NCBI RefSeq assembly: GCF_003989795.1
Contig: NZ_RZHG01000021.1
Span: 113,033-177,032, forward strand
Length of the DNA stretch: 64,000 nucleotides
From: Vreelandella andesensis
Lineage (GTDB): Bacteria > Pseudomonadota > Gammaproteobacteria > Pseudomonadales > Halomonadaceae
Direction: 5' to 3'
The notes below the pieces were generated by a model, which saw nothing but the letters and a program-made list of their open reading frames with translations, was not told the origin of the DNA and searched no databases. Positions 19,001 to 30,118 of this stretch are shown in pieces; position 1 is the stretch's first letter; each line of letters opens with the position of its first letter. A program made the translations under genes and the position numbers.

Positions 19001-19027
19001 ACACGAGAGGGCCACCAGCATTAACCG

Positions 19028-19056
19028 AAAAAGGCAGCCGCAATGGCTGCCTTTTT
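19028..19056. terminator. Bidirectional terminator between the small membrane gene and aroE
   Basis: GGCAGCC/GGCTGCC stem (19033-19039 with 19045-19051), loop GCAAT, with A-run before and T-run after. It can serve both convergent transcription units. Confidence 0.85.
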
Positions 19057-19089
19057 GTTGTTTCTTCTTTAACGATGCGAAAGCGGGAG

Positions 19090-19917
19090 CTAGTCGCTAG
19101 CAATGTTTAAAGATTGCCTTAGCAATGTGCGCACCGGGGCAGTTTTAGGGCGTATGTTGCGCCATAGGAAAAAGGATTCGGCGGCTTGTTCTACCAGCAT
19201 ACCCAGGCCATCGAGCAGCTTAGCGCCGCGTGGCCCTGCCCATTGCAAAAACACCGTGGGTTCCGAGCCGTACATCATGTCATAGGCCCAAGCACCTTGG
19301 TTAAACAGATTATCCGGCAACGGCGGCACATCACCAGAAAGACTGCCGCTGGTGCCATTGATCACCAAATCAAACTGACCTTCTACCGTGTCAAACCCAC
19401 CGCCATGAAGGGTGCCTAAATCGGCAAATGCGTCAGCTAACTGAGTGGCTTTCTCCGCTGTTCGATTGACAATAACGACGTCGCTGGGTTGCTCGGCAAG
19501 CAGCGGTTCAAGCACGCCACGCACCGCGCCACCGGCACCGATCACTAACACCCGTTTATCCTTAATGGGTACGTGATGGTATCCAAGGTCTCGCACCAGC
19601 CCAATGCCATCAGTAGTGTCACCGTAAGTGCGGCCATTGCCACCCACAATCAGCGTATTCACTGCTTGGGCACGCTTGGCTCGGTGGCTAAGGGTATCGC
19701 ACAGCGCAAAGGCATCGCCTTTGAACGGTACGGTTACGTTCGCCCCACGACCTCCCTCTGCTACAAACGCTCGCCAGGCACTGGCGAAACCTTCCACCGG
19801 GGCAAGTTCAGCAGTATAGGTCATGGGCTGCTGGGTTTGATTAGCAAACTCTTCGTGTATTAACGGCGACTTAGAGTGCTTAATCGGATTACCAAAGACA
19901 CAGTAGCGATCAGTCAT
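19090..19917 (-). CDS. aroE: Shikimate dehydrogenase (NADP+)
   Basis: Reduces 3-dehydroshikimate to shikimate in aromatic amino acid synthesis. The 275-residue protein has the substrate motif [17 protein letters not shown], the catalytic lysine in [11 protein letters not shown], the NADP-binding [10 protein letters not shown] with NRTAEKA, and the C-terminal [18 protein letters not shown] good AAGGAG precedes ATG 19917. It is the last gene of a minus-strand run with hemF, tsaC and dprA, matching the Pseudomonas arrangement. Confidence 0.96.
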   Translation of the reverse strand: MTDRYCVFGNPIKHSKSPLIHEEFANQTQQPMTYTAELAPVEGFASAWRAFVAEGGRGANVTVPFKGDAFALCDTLSHRAKRAQAVNTLIVGGNGRTYGDTTDGIGLVRDLGYHHVPIKDKRVLVIGAGGAVRGVLEPLLAEQPSDVVIVNRTAEKATQLADAFADLGTLHGGGFDTVEGQFDLVINGTSGSLSGDVPPLPDNLFNQGAWAYDMMYGSEPTVFLQWAGPRGAKLLDGLGMLVEQAAESFFLWRNIRPKTAPVRTLLRQSLNIASD

Positions 19918-19926
19918 ACAAGCTCC

Positions 19927-21499
<1,573 letters not shown>

Positions 21500-21580
21500 A
21501 GATGCTCCTCGTCACAAACGCGGCTCTTCATCACCTGGGTTTAATACCGCCTCAGTAGATGAAAAAAGGTTACGCATATT

Positions 21581-22702
21581 CTACCATGGCCGCGTCACAC
21601 GCACCCAGCCGCCCGCTTGCTGTGCCACTTTGCCATCGAGTTCCAACATCAATAACCGTTGTTGGCATTCACTGACCGTAATGTCCGCGCTCTGCACCAA
21701 CACATCAATTGGCGTTGGCGTTGCACCCAAAGCGTTTAACACATTGTCCTTAGGGGCGTCGTTATCGATCGGCAAATCGAGGCTGGTTTGGTCAGCGACA
21801 GTGCTTACGCTGGTGGGCATGTAGCGTTCAGCCCAGTGCTGCAATTCTTCAAGAATATCATCCACATGACGCACGAGTGTCGCACCACTACGTAATAGCT
21901 GCAGGCAGCCGCGGGATTGTACATTATGCAGCGAGCCTGGCAGTGCAAACAGCTCGCGGTCTTGCTCTAGGGCTAATCGTGCACTGACCAACGAACCACT
22001 TTTCTCAGTTGCTTCGACCACTAACGTACCTAATGAAAGGCCTGTCACAATTCGGTTCCGACGAGGGAAAAAAGCCGGTCGAGCCACAGTGCCTGGCGGA
22101 TGTTCAGATAACAGCAAACCACCCGAGAGAGTACTGAGTTGCTCATGTAAATCACGGTGGCGTGGCGGGTAAATCACATCAACGCCACAGCCAAGTACAG
22201 CAATCGACTGGCCACCTGCCGCTAACGCTGCGCGCTGTGCAATGCCATCAACCCCCAGCGCCATACCGCTAACAATGCACCAGCCGCGATTAACAAGTTC
22301 ACGGGCAAACGCCTGAGCATTACCGCTGCCTTCCGATGTGGGCCGCCGGGTGCCCACCATGGCAAGTTTCGGGCCATCCAATGCACTGAGATCACCTTGC
22401 GCCCATAGCACCACAGGCGGGTCCGGCAGTTGGTTGAGCAACTCGGGCCATGCCGGATGGTTGCGATGGAGTACATGTCGATTGGGAGCGGCCTCAAGCC
22501 AAGCAAAGGTGTGATCGATTGCCTGCTGTAACGGGCTTCGCTCAGGTTGCGCTAGCCAAAGACGCAGCGCACTTGCGGCGTTGCTGGGCATACCAGCAAG
22601 CCATCCATGAGGCCATTGCGGCTGTTTGGCAGCCAGCGCTGCCGTGCGAAGCGCCCCCATACCGGGCAGCTCATTCACCGCTAGCCACTCCTTGGCGTAC
22701 AT
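21581..22702 (-). CDS. dprA: DNA-processing protein DprA
   Basis: Loads RecA onto incoming single-stranded DNA during natural transformation. ATG 22702 has AGGGAG upstream and gives a 373-residue protein starting MYAKEWLAVNELPGMG. The Rossmann core includes LAMVGTRRPTSEG, IVSGMALGVDGIAQRAAL, VLGCGVDVIYP, FPRRNRIVTGLS and EKSGSLVSARLALEQ. A winged-helix domain occupies the last ~65 residues. The frame continues open upstream through a tandem repeat coding for KHHTA-like pentapeptides. I regard that extension as probably untranslated. Confidence 0.94.
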   Translation of the reverse strand: MYAKEWLAVNELPGMGALRTAALAAKQPQWPHGWLAGMPSNAASALRLWLAQPERSPLQQAIDHTFAWLEAAPNRHVLHRNHPAWPELLNQLPDPPVVLWAQGDLSALDGPKLAMVGTRRPTSEGSGNAQAFARELVNRGWCIVSGMALGVDGIAQRAALAAGGQSIAVLGCGVDVIYPPRHRDLHEQLSTLSGGLLLSEHPPGTVARPAFFPRRNRIVTGLSLGTLVVEATEKSGSLVSARLALEQDRELFALPGSLHNVQSRGCLQLLRSGATLVRHVDDILEELQHWAERYMPTSVSTVADQTSLDLPIDNDAPKDNVLNALGATPTPIDVLVQSADITVSECQQRLLMLELDGKVAQQAGGWVRVTRPW

Positions 22703-22720
22703 ATGTGTCTCCCTATGTGC

Positions 22721-22795
22721 TGTGCGACGTTTAGCTGTGTGATGTTTAGCTGTGTGATGTTTAGCTGGGTGATGTTTAGCTGTGTGATGCTTAAC
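22721..22795 (-). repeat. Five-copy 15-bp tandem repeat upstream of dprA
   Basis: Units tgtgtgatgtttagc (plus-strand reading) start at 22721, 22736, 22751, 22766 and 22781, with one to three changes in three of them. The array fills the gap between the stop of the LysM-less envelope gene and the dprA Shine-Dalgarno. On the minus strand it is open in the dprA frame. Confidence 0.88.
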
Positions 22796-22805
22796 TATGT
22801 AGCCT

Positions 22806-23669
22806 CTAGTGCGCTGGCGTTCGGACCGTATCGCCAATGGCTAAAACACTCGACGCCTGCATCACCAGGGCATAGCTCATCTGGCTATATGGCTTAACCA
22901 CCATCACCGTTCCCGCTTCGGTGGCAGGTAGTTGCAGAAGCTCTTGGGTACGCGGGTCGTTAACAAGCTCTCCCTGCTGCCCAACGCGCAACACATGACC
23001 CGGCTGTAAACCGTCCTGAGTACCAATATCCAATGCAACCATCTGGAGACGTCCAATAAAGCGTACTCCACCAGGCACCGCAATAATCTGGCCAACGAGG
23101 TCATTCAACGGTGAACGAGGCTGAAAGCTATTTTCTGACGACTGAGATTCAAACAATTGGGTTTCAAGCGGCAGCAAAATATCGTTATTACGCACTTCCT
23201 GGTAAGCACTAACTACTTCTAGGCGGACAATTTCCCCTTCACTGCCAAGCTGTCGCGCTTCGCCAATATTAATTAACTCCGTACCCAGCGGTACACCAGC
23301 AGCAGAAACATAATGTTCACCCAGTCGATAAATGCCTAAACGCACTCTGGTCGGCAGTTCGCCGCGCGCGTACAGCGTATCGCCAGCTCCACTCATCAAT
23401 CGTTGATTCTCACCTCCAACCACGTAGGCCAGCTCTCGTGTGGGCGCGTCCGGCTCTATGATTCGGTGTTCACGTAAAAATGCCCGAACCGTATCCATAG
23501 GAAGCGGCGCCATTGTCTCTTGCTGTGGAACGGCGCGCATCTGTGGTGAAAGCTTCACCACGCGTTGCGGGGATTCCCACGCACATGCCACTGACGTCAT
23601 AAGCGTCAAACAGGCCAACGACACGCTATAATAAAGAAGTTTTTTGGCTACTATTCTTTTCACCACCAT
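22806..23669 (-). CDS. Exported envelope protein of the def-dprA locus, homologue of a LysM protein but lacking LysM
   Basis: A 287-residue protein with an N-terminal signal sequence (LLYYSVSLACLTLMTSVACA). Its sequence after that (VVKLSPQMRAVP, RIIEPDAPTRELAYVVGGENQRLMSGAGD, GRLQMVALDIGTQDGLQPGHVLRV) resembles, from memory, the C-terminal part of the LysM peptidoglycan-binding protein found between def and dprA in Pseudomonas. No LysM module is seen: the mature protein starts directly with the C-terminal region. It is divergent from def and heads the dprA-tsaC-hemF-aroE run. Function unknown, probably cell-envelope related. Confidence 0.75.
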   Translation of the reverse strand: MVVKRIVAKKLLYYSVSLACLTLMTSVACAWESPQRVVKLSPQMRAVPQQETMAPLPMDTVRAFLREHRIIEPDAPTRELAYVVGGENQRLMSGAGDTLYARGELPTRVRLGIYRLGEHYVSAAGVPLGTELINIGEARQLGSEGEIVRLEVVSAYQEVRNNDILLPLETQLFESQSSENSFQPRSPLNDLVGQIIAVPGGVRFIGRLQMVALDIGTQDGLQPGHVLRVGQQGELVNDPRTQELLQLPATEAGTVMVVKPYSQMSYALVMQASSVLAIGDTVRTPAH

Positions 23670-23846
23670 CCTGATCTCCCTTGCCAGTTATTGGTGAAGC
23701 TTTTGTGAGGAGCTGCATGGCGTTGTGCGTGCCCAGGAACACTTACAGCATGGTATAGTGGCTGATAGTAAAGCACTTAGGCCTGCCAACACAGATGGCA
23801 AGGTCTGCTAATATTAAAGACTCAGCATAACGGTGATTGTAACGCC

Positions 23847-24359
23847 ATGGCCAAACTTCCTATTCTCGAATTTCCCGACGAGCGCCTGCGCACTAAGGCT
23901 GCACCGGTGGAAACCGTTGACGATGAGATACGTCAGCTCGTCGACGATATGTTGGAGACCATGTATGACGCGCGAGGCATCGGCCTTGCTGCGACGCAGG
24001 TCGATGTTCATCGCCGCGTTGTGGTGATGGATGTCAGCGACGACAACTCGCAGCCGCTGGTGCTTATTAACCCGCGCTACGAACCGGCGGGGGAAGAAAA
24101 AGAGCCCCTTTCTGAGGGTTGTCTATCGATTCCGGAGTACTACGCTGAAGTACCACGTTATTTAAAAGTAACCCTGAACGCTTTGGATCGCAGCGGTGAG
24201 CCCTATGAGTTGGAAGCGGATGGCCTATTAGCCCACTGCATTCAGCATGAGTATGACCACCTGGAAGGTGTGCTTTTTGTTGACTATTTATCACCTCTTA
24301 AGCGCGATCGTGTGATGAAAAAGATGCAGAAACGCCACAAGTTATTACACGACGCGTAA
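23847..24359 (+). CDS. def: Peptide deformylase
   Basis: Removes the formyl group from nascent protein N-termini. The 170-residue enzyme carries all three motifs: GIGLAATQ near residue 45, EGCLSIP near 90 and QHEYDHLEG near 132 with the metal-binding histidines. ATG 23847 lacks a strong SD. fmt and rsmB follow on the same strand, the conserved def-fmt-rsmB-trkA cluster. The 161-bp spacer to fmt shows no gene. Confidence 0.97.
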   Translation: MAKLPILEFPDERLRTKAAPVETVDDEIRQLVDDMLETMYDARGIGLAATQVDVHRRVVVMDVSDDNSQPLVLINPRYEPAGEEKEPLSEGCLSIPEYYAEVPRYLKVTLNALDRSGEPYELEADGLLAHCIQHEYDHLEGVLFVDYLSPLKRDRVMKKMQKRHKLLHDA

Positions 24360-24520
24360 ACCGACTTACGCCGTGTGTGATTGCTGGCATGACTGGCCGA
24401 GCTGACACGTTGCAAACGCACAGAATATTCATAACGTGCCAAGTAATGTTGCGCCTCGGCCTTTATTTATTTCACGCACGGCTCGCTTATTTTCCCACTC
24501 AACGCTAGGTAGCCATCACC

Positions 24521-25507
24521 ATGTCACAGTTGCGCGTTGTTTTTGCGGGCACGCCTGATTTCTCCGCCTCAAGCCTTGCTGCCGTGCTCGGAAGTCAGCA
24601 CCAGGTCGTGGCGGTATACACCCAACCTGACCGCCCAGCGGGCCGTGGGCGAAAACTTACCCCAAGCCCCGTTAAGCAGCTTGCGCTTGAGCATGGGCTA
24701 CCTGTCTATCAACCCGTCAGCTTGAAAGACACTGACGCCCAAGCAGAATTGGCGGCATTGAATGCCGACGTAATGGTTGTGGTTGCTTACGGATTATTAC
24801 TACCACAGGCCGTACTCGACATTCCTCGCTTAGGCTGCATCAACGTACACGCGTCGCTGCTGCCACGCTGGCGAGGTGCTGCCCCCATCCAGCGTGCCAT
24901 TGAAGCTGGTGATGACGCATCAGGCGTCACCATTATGCAAATGGATGCAGGGCTGGACACCGGTAAAATGCTGTATGACGTTTGCACGCCGATCACGCCC
25001 CACACCACTGGCGGTGACTTACATGATCGGTTGGCCATTCAAGGGGCGAATGCACTGATTAGCGTATTGGATGCGCTAGACAGCAACGACTTGGAAGCCA
25101 CGCCGCAGCCTGACGAGGGCATCACCTACGCCGCCAAGCTCAGCAAGGCGGAAGCCGAGTTGGACTTTTACCAACCCGCTGAACAGCTCGCACGCAAAAT
25201 TCGTGCTTTTAATCCGTGGCCAGTGGCTTGGTGCACATTAGGCAATGATCGCCTACGGTTGTTAATGGCCAGTGTGGAATCAGGCGAACAACCTCCCTCT
25301 CTGCCCGGCACCCTACTAGACCATGGCGAGGATCATCTGCGCATCGCCTGCGGCGAACAAGGCCAAGACGTCCTGTGCGTTAGCCACGCCCAGTTGCCTG
25401 GAGGTAAAGCGATGGCCGTGCGCGACCTGCTGAACGCCCGCCAGACCCCGCTTACCGTCGGCGCACGCCTTGGGCACGCCGCCGCTCATCAAGGAGTTAG
25501 TGAATGA
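24521..25507 (+). CDS. fmt: Methionyl-tRNA formyltransferase
   Basis: Formylates initiator Met-tRNA, the counterpart of deformylase. 328 residues. Visible motifs are FAGTPDFSASSL, the catalytic segment INVHASLLPRWRGAAPIQRAI, GVTIMQMDAGLDTGKML and the C-terminal tRNA-binding OB domain with RAFNPWPVAW. Its TGA stop overlaps the rsmB ATG by the ATGA arrangement, so the two are translationally coupled. Confidence 0.97.
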   Translation: MSQLRVVFAGTPDFSASSLAAVLGSQHQVVAVYTQPDRPAGRGRKLTPSPVKQLALEHGLPVYQPVSLKDTDAQAELAALNADVMVVVAYGLLLPQAVLDIPRLGCINVHASLLPRWRGAAPIQRAIEAGDDASGVTIMQMDAGLDTGKMLYDVCTPITPHTTGGDLHDRLAIQGANALISVLDALDSNDLEATPQPDEGITYAAKLSKAEAELDFYQPAEQLARKIRAFNPWPVAWCTLGNDRLRLLMASVESGEQPPSLPGTLLDHGEDHLRIACGEQGQDVLCVSHAQLPGGKAMAVRDLLNARQTPLTVGARLGHAAAHQGVSE

Positions 25508-26838
25508 GCCAGAATCGCCCACCCAAAGGCGGCAGCGGCCAGGAAGTTCGCGCCGCTGCCGCCCGTGCGCTAGTGCCTGTGTTAACCGATCGAGGCTCCC
25601 TGGCCGGGCTAGATGAGCATAGCGTGATTGCCCGCGACCGCAGCCTGTTAAAAGAGCTCTGTTACGGCACTTGCCGACGCTTGCCGCGTCTTGAAGCGTT
25701 GGCCAATTCACTGCTAAAACAGCCTTTTAAAAAACGCGATAGCGATATTCATGCGTTGCTACTGGTGGGAATCTATCAGCTGCTTTATATGCGTATTCCT
25801 GCCCACGCAGCGGTTGGCGAAACCGCTGGCGCTGCTCGGCTGCTCGGCAAAGAGTGGGCCACACGGGTGCTTAACGGCTGCCTGCGCCGCCTCCAGCGAG
25901 AAGCTGACGAACTGCAAGCCGCCGTCGATCGCGACGAAAGCGTTGCCCTGGAGCACCCACCCTGGCTGCTTAATGCCTTGCGCACCGCTTGGCCTGAACA
26001 GTGGCGCGCCATTGCCGAAGCGAACAATGAGCCAGGCCCCATGACGCTGAGAGTTAATCAGCACCACAACGATCGTGAAGCTTACTTACAACAACTCACT
26101 AAACAGGGGTTAAGCGGGCATCTTTGTCTACATGCGCCGGATGGCATTACTCTGGATGCGCCCTGTGATGTCAGCATTCTTCCCGGTTTTGAAGACGGTC
26201 ATGTCAGCGTTCAAGACGAAGCGGCTCAGCTCTCCGCCGCACTGCTAGGCCCTGTATTAGCGCCCCGTCCAGGCGCCCATGTCCTCGATGCTTGTTGTGC
26301 ACCTGGCGGTAAAACAGCCCATCTATTGGAGCAGTTCGATATTGCTCTGACGGCCATAGATAGTGACAACCAGCGTCTAGGCCGAGTCGACGATACATTG
26401 AATCGCCTGGGTTTAACGGCCGAACTACAGCATGCTGATGCCACCCAAAAAGACTGGTGGAGCGGCATGCCTTTTGACGCAATCTTGCTAGATGCCCCCT
26501 GTTCTGGCACCGGCGTTATTCGTCGTCATCCCGACATTAAAAAGTTACGCCGGAAAGACGATATTCGTCAGCTCGCCAAGCTACAGCGCCAACTGCTCGA
26601 TAACCTATGGTCATTACTTCGCCCCGGTGGCACATTGCTGTACGCCACCTGCTCGGTACTGCCCGAAGAAAACGCAGAGCAAATCGATGCATTTCTTGCC
26701 CGTACACCAAACGCAAAGGTAACGACACCTCACGACGTAGCCTGGGGAGAACCTAGCGGTCAGGGTCGCCAACTGTTTCCCGCGCAAAGCAGTCATGATG
26801 GCTTTTTTTATGCCAGACTAGAGAAGCGTACTGCTTAA
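25504..26838 (+). CDS. rsmB: 16S rRNA (cytosine(967)-C5)-methyltransferase RsmB
   Basis: Methylates C967 of 16S rRNA. The 444-residue protein has an N-terminal NusB-like helical domain and a C-terminal Rossmann methyltransferase. The SAM site is VLDACCAPGGKTAHLLE, and the two motif cysteines appear in DAPCSGTGVIRRHPDIK and LLYATCSVLPEENAEQI. Overlap with fmt and synteny support the call. Dodecin follows after 50 bp. Confidence 0.96.
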   Translation: MSQNRPPKGGSGQEVRAAAARALVPVLTDRGSLAGLDEHSVIARDRSLLKELCYGTCRRLPRLEALANSLLKQPFKKRDSDIHALLLVGIYQLLYMRIPAHAAVGETAGAARLLGKEWATRVLNGCLRRLQREADELQAAVDRDESVALEHPPWLLNALRTAWPEQWRAIAEANNEPGPMTLRVNQHHNDREAYLQQLTKQGLSGHLCLHAPDGITLDAPCDVSILPGFEDGHVSVQDEAAQLSAALLGPVLAPRPGAHVLDACCAPGGKTAHLLEQFDIALTAIDSDNQRLGRVDDTLNRLGLTAELQHADATQKDWWSGMPFDAILLDAPCSGTGVIRRHPDIKKLRRKDDIRQLAKLQRQLLDNLWSLLRPGGTLLYATCSVLPEENAEQIDAFLARTPNAKVTTPHDVAWGEPSGQGRQLFPAQSSHDGFFYARLEKRTA

Positions 26839-26888
26839 CATACTGCCCTTAGACAGGGCGGTGAATAGATAACAAGGATGAAGACACT

Positions 26889-27095
26889 ATGAGTAATCAC
26901 ACTTACAAGCATATCGAGCTAACCGGTTCTTCTGAAAAGGGAATTGAAGATGCTGTCCAAAATGCTCTCGCCAAAGCATCTGAAACCGTTCAAAACTTGC
27001 GCTGGCTCGAAGTCACCGACACGCGTGGCCATATTGAAGATGGCCGTGTCGCTCACTGGCAGGTCACGATAAAAGTCGGCTTCACGCTCGAATAA
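26889..27095 (+). CDS. Dodecin family flavin-binding protein
   Basis: A 68-residue protein of the dodecin family, which forms hollow dodecamers that bind and buffer flavins. The pattern is typical: [24 protein letters not shown], then [18 protein letters not shown] with the conserved tryptophan that stacks on flavin, then [14 protein letters not shown] weakly spaced AAGGA precedes the ATG. It stands between rsmB and trkA, and a hairpin after it suggests that it can be transcribed separately. Confidence 0.93.
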   Translation: MSNHTYKHIELTGSSEKGIEDAVQNALAKASETVQNLRWLEVTDTRGHIEDGRVAHWQVTIKVGFTLE

Positions 27096-27114
27096 TCCCG
27101 ACCTGCTTTTCAAT

Positions 27115-27146
27115 GGCGGCTGGTTTACACTAGCCGCCGTATTTAT
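27115..27146 (+). terminator. Possible terminator after dodecin
   Basis: GGCGGCT (27115-27121) pairs with AGCCGCC (27132-27138) around a 10-nt loop. It is followed by the T-rich but interrupted gtatttatt. The tail is imperfect, so it may be leaky into trkA. Confidence 0.45.
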
Positions 27147-27208
27147 TGCAGCGCACACATCTCTTGCCGAGAACGCGCTGGCGCTTATAACGGAACCGAT
27201 GCTCAGCA

Positions 27209-28582
27209 ATGAAAATCATCATTCTCGGCGCCGGCCAGGTCGGCGGCACCTTAGCGGAGCACCTCGCCCGCGAGGAAAACGATATCACCGTCGTCGATAC
27301 CGACGGTGCGAAATTACGTGAACTGCACACCAAGCTAGATATTCGCACCGTCACGGGCGCGGCTTCATATCCCATCGTGCTGCGTCAGGCGGGCTGCGAA
27401 GATGCTGACATGCTGATTGCGGTGACCAACACCGATGAAATCAACATGATCGCCTGCCAAGTAGCGCATACCCTGTTTCGCACCCCCACTAAAATCGCCC
27501 GCGTGCGCTCAACCGCCTACCTCACGCGGAAGGGGCTGTTTGCCAACGAAGCGATTCCTATTGATGTGCTAATCAGCCCCGAACAGGTGGTGACGGATCA
27601 TGTCCGCCGCCTGATTGAGCACCCCGGTGCGCTGCAAGTATTAGAGTTTGCCGGCGGCCTGGTACAGCTAGTGGCGGTAAAAGCGTACTACGGTGGCCCG
27701 CTGGTAGGGCAAGACTTAGCCTTTCTTGCCAAACACATGCCCAATGTGGAAACGCGTGTAGCGGCAATTTATCGCCGCAACCGGCCGATCATTCCCCGTG
27801 GTGACACCGTTGTTGAAGCCGATGATGAAGTCTTTTTCCTGGCGGCACGGCGCGATATTCGCGCGGTAATGAGCGAATTACGCCGTGTTGAACGGGATTT
27901 TCGTCGCGTGGTAATTGCCGGTGGCGGCAATATTGGTGAACGCCTTGCCGAACACCTGGAGCATAGCCACCAAGTTAAAATTATCGAACACAGCTTGGAG
28001 CGCTGCACCACCCTTTCCGAGCGGCTTGATCGTACGGTGGTTCTCCACGGCAGCGCCACCAGCAAGCGATTGTTGGAAGAAGAAAATATCGAAGACTGCG
28101 ATATTTTTTGTGCCCTGACCAACGACGACGAGGTAAATATCATGTCGTCGTTACTGGCCAAACGATTAGGAGCCAAAAAGGTACTCACCCTGATCAATAA
28201 CGCAGCCTACGTGGATTTGGTCCAGGGGGGCGAAATCGATATCGCCATTTCACCCCAACAAGCGACTATCGGCAGCCTGCTTACCCACGTGCGCCGGGGC
28301 GATATCGTCAATGTGCACTCACTGCGGCGTGGCGCTGCGGAAGCCATTGAAGCCATTGCCCATGGTGACAAGCAATCTTCTAAGGTTGTGGGCCGCACCA
28401 TTGCTGAAATCAACCTACCAGAAGGCACTACCATTGGTGCCATTGTACGGGGCAGAGAGGTCATCATTGGCCATGGCGATGTGATGGTAGAAAGCGGCGA
28501 CCACATTATCCTGTTCGTGATCGATAAGCGGCGCATTCATGATGTGGAGCGCCTATTCCAAGTCGGTTTAACGTTCTTCTAG
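27209..28582 (+). CDS. trkA: Trk potassium uptake regulator TrkA
   Basis: Cytoplasmic NAD(H)-binding regulatory subunit of the Trk K+ uptake system, central to osmoadaptation in halophiles. The 457 residues hold two RCK domains, each starting with a Rossmann motif: [20 protein letters not shown] at residue 1 and [18 protein letters not shown] near residue 232. Each RCK-N is followed by an RCK-C domain. trkH follows 48 bp downstream on the same strand, so regulator and channel are probably co-expressed. Confidence 0.97.
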   Translation: MKIIILGAGQVGGTLAEHLAREENDITVVDTDGAKLRELHTKLDIRTVTGAASYPIVLRQAGCEDADMLIAVTNTDEINMIACQVAHTLFRTPTKIARVRSTAYLTRKGLFANEAIPIDVLISPEQVVTDHVRRLIEHPGALQVLEFAGGLVQLVAVKAYYGGPLVGQDLAFLAKHMPNVETRVAAIYRRNRPIIPRGDTVVEADDEVFFLAARRDIRAVMSELRRVERDFRRVVIAGGGNIGERLAEHLEHSHQVKIIEHSLERCTTLSERLDRTVVLHGSATSKRLLEEENIEDCDIFCALTNDDEVNIMSSLLAKRLGAKKVLTLINNAAYVDLVQGGEIDIAISPQQATIGSLLTHVRRGDIVNVHSLRRGAAEAIEAIAHGDKQSSKVVGRTIAEINLPEGTTIGAIVRGREVIIGHGDVMVESGDHIILFVIDKRRIHDVERLFQVGLTFF

Positions 28583-28630
28583 GAATCGCTCTTCGAGAGA
28601 CCAAGCCACCGCTATGAGGCAACCACTGCT

Positions 28631-30079
28631 ATGAGTCTGCGGGTCATACTGCGCATTTTAGGGCTACTGTTGATGCTATTTAGCCTCACCATGTTGCCAC
28701 CCATGCTGATGTCGCTTTGGTTTCGCGACGGTGTTTGGCACGCTTTCATGAGCGGCATCGCTATTACGGTTATCACCGGCTTACTGCTTTATCTGCCAAA
28801 CCGCAGCGCTCATAAAGAGCTGCGTATTCGCGACGGCTTCATTATTGCAGCCATGTTTTGGACGGTGCTGGCACTCTTCGGCTCGCTACCGATGATGCTG
28901 TTTGGTGAAGGCTCGCTCGGCATCACCGATGCGGTATTTGAATCCTTTTCTGGGCTTACTACGACCGGGGCAACCGTCATTACTGGCATCGATTTTTTGC
29001 CAGAATCGGTGCGCTATTATCGTCAACAACTACAGTGGTTAGGCGGCATGGGGATCGTGGTGTTGGCGGTGGCCATTTTGCCCACCCTGGGCGTCGGGGG
29101 GATGGCCCTGTACCGCACTGAAATTCCTGGGCCGCTGAAGGATTCAAAGCTAACGCCACGAATTACCGAAACCGCCAAAGCACTGTGGTACATCTACGCG
29201 ACGCTGACCTTTGCTTGCATGGTTGCCTACATGCTGGCAGGTATGAGTTGGTTCGATGCCCTAGGCCACAGTTTTTCTACCGTCGCGATTGGCGGATTTT
29301 CTACTTATGACGCCAGCATCGGCTATTTTAACAGTGCCGCCATTGAGCTGATTTGCGTTGGTTTTATGCTGATTTCGGCGGTGAGCTTTAGCCTGCACTT
29401 TATTGCTTGGCGCGAAAAAAGCCTGCTGCACTATTTCCAGGATCCTGAAGCGCGTTTTTTGTTTCTTTTTCTAACGGGTCTCACCATTGTTACGGTGATC
29501 ACGCTGTGGCTCACCGGTACCTACAACGATAGCGTCGGACTACGTCACGCGTTATTTGAAGTAGTTTCCGTTGCAACAACCGCGGGCTTCGCTGTCGCTG
29601 ACTTTTCAGGCTGGCCAGGTGCGCTACCGTTTCTATTATTTGTCGCCGCTTTTGTAGGCGGTTGCTCCGGCTCGACCGCCGGCGGCATGAAAGTGATCCG
29701 TATTATTCTGATCTTGAAGCAGGGGATGCGCGAAGTCATGCGCCTTATTCATCCTAACGCAGTGATTGCCGTTAAGGTGGGCAAAGTCAGTGTCCCCGAT
29801 AGCATCGCCCAGGCAGTCTGGGGCTTTTTCTCTGCCTACGTCATGCTGTTTTTCTTGATGCTGGTGGGCGTTATGGCCACCGGTGTAGACCAAGTTACCG
29901 CCTGGTCAACCGTAGGTTCTGCGCTAAACAATCTGGGTCCGGCGCTGGGGGAAGCCAGCAGCCATTATGGCGACTTGCCAAGCCTAGCCAAATGGATATT
30001 AGTGCTAGCCATGCTGTTGGGCCGTTTGGAAATTTTCACGGTACTCGTGCTATTTACACCCGCCTTCTGGCGTCGTTAA
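28631..30079 (+). CDS. trkH: Trk potassium uptake channel subunit TrkH
   Basis: Membrane K+-translocating subunit with four M1-P-M2 repeats. Pore-loop motifs include SGLTTTGATVITGID, FSTVAIGGFSTYDASIGYF, VSVATTAGFAVAD and the later TVGSALNNLGPALGE. The segment GGCSGSTAGGMKVIRI is also typical. 482 residues, the normal length. It forms a pair with trkA; K+ accumulation is the first response to salt stress in Halomonas-type bacteria. Confidence 0.96.
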   Translation: MSLRVILRILGLLLMLFSLTMLPPMLMSLWFRDGVWHAFMSGIAITVITGLLLYLPNRSAHKELRIRDGFIIAAMFWTVLALFGSLPMMLFGEGSLGITDAVFESFSGLTTTGATVITGIDFLPESVRYYRQQLQWLGGMGIVVLAVAILPTLGVGGMALYRTEIPGPLKDSKLTPRITETAKALWYIYATLTFACMVAYMLAGMSWFDALGHSFSTVAIGGFSTYDASIGYFNSAAIELICVGFMLISAVSFSLHFIAWREKSLLHYFQDPEARFLFLFLTGLTIVTVITLWLTGTYNDSVGLRHALFEVVSVATTAGFAVADFSGWPGALPFLLFVAAFVGGCSGSTAGGMKVIRIILILKQGMREVMRLIHPNAVIAVKVGKVSVPDSIAQAVWGFFSAYVMLFFLMLVGVMATGVDQVTAWSTVGSALNNLGPALGEASSHYGDLPSLAKWILVLAMLLGRLEIFTVLVLFTPAFWRR

Positions 30080-30118
30080 ACACGTATCAATGCTTTCTAT
30101 TTAAATTGAGACACCTTA

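Noticed and set aside
24395..24461. Terminator after def formed by GGCCGAG and CTCGGCC
   Set aside because: The arms are separated by 53 nt and no compact loop forms, so a functional intrinsic terminator is unlikely.
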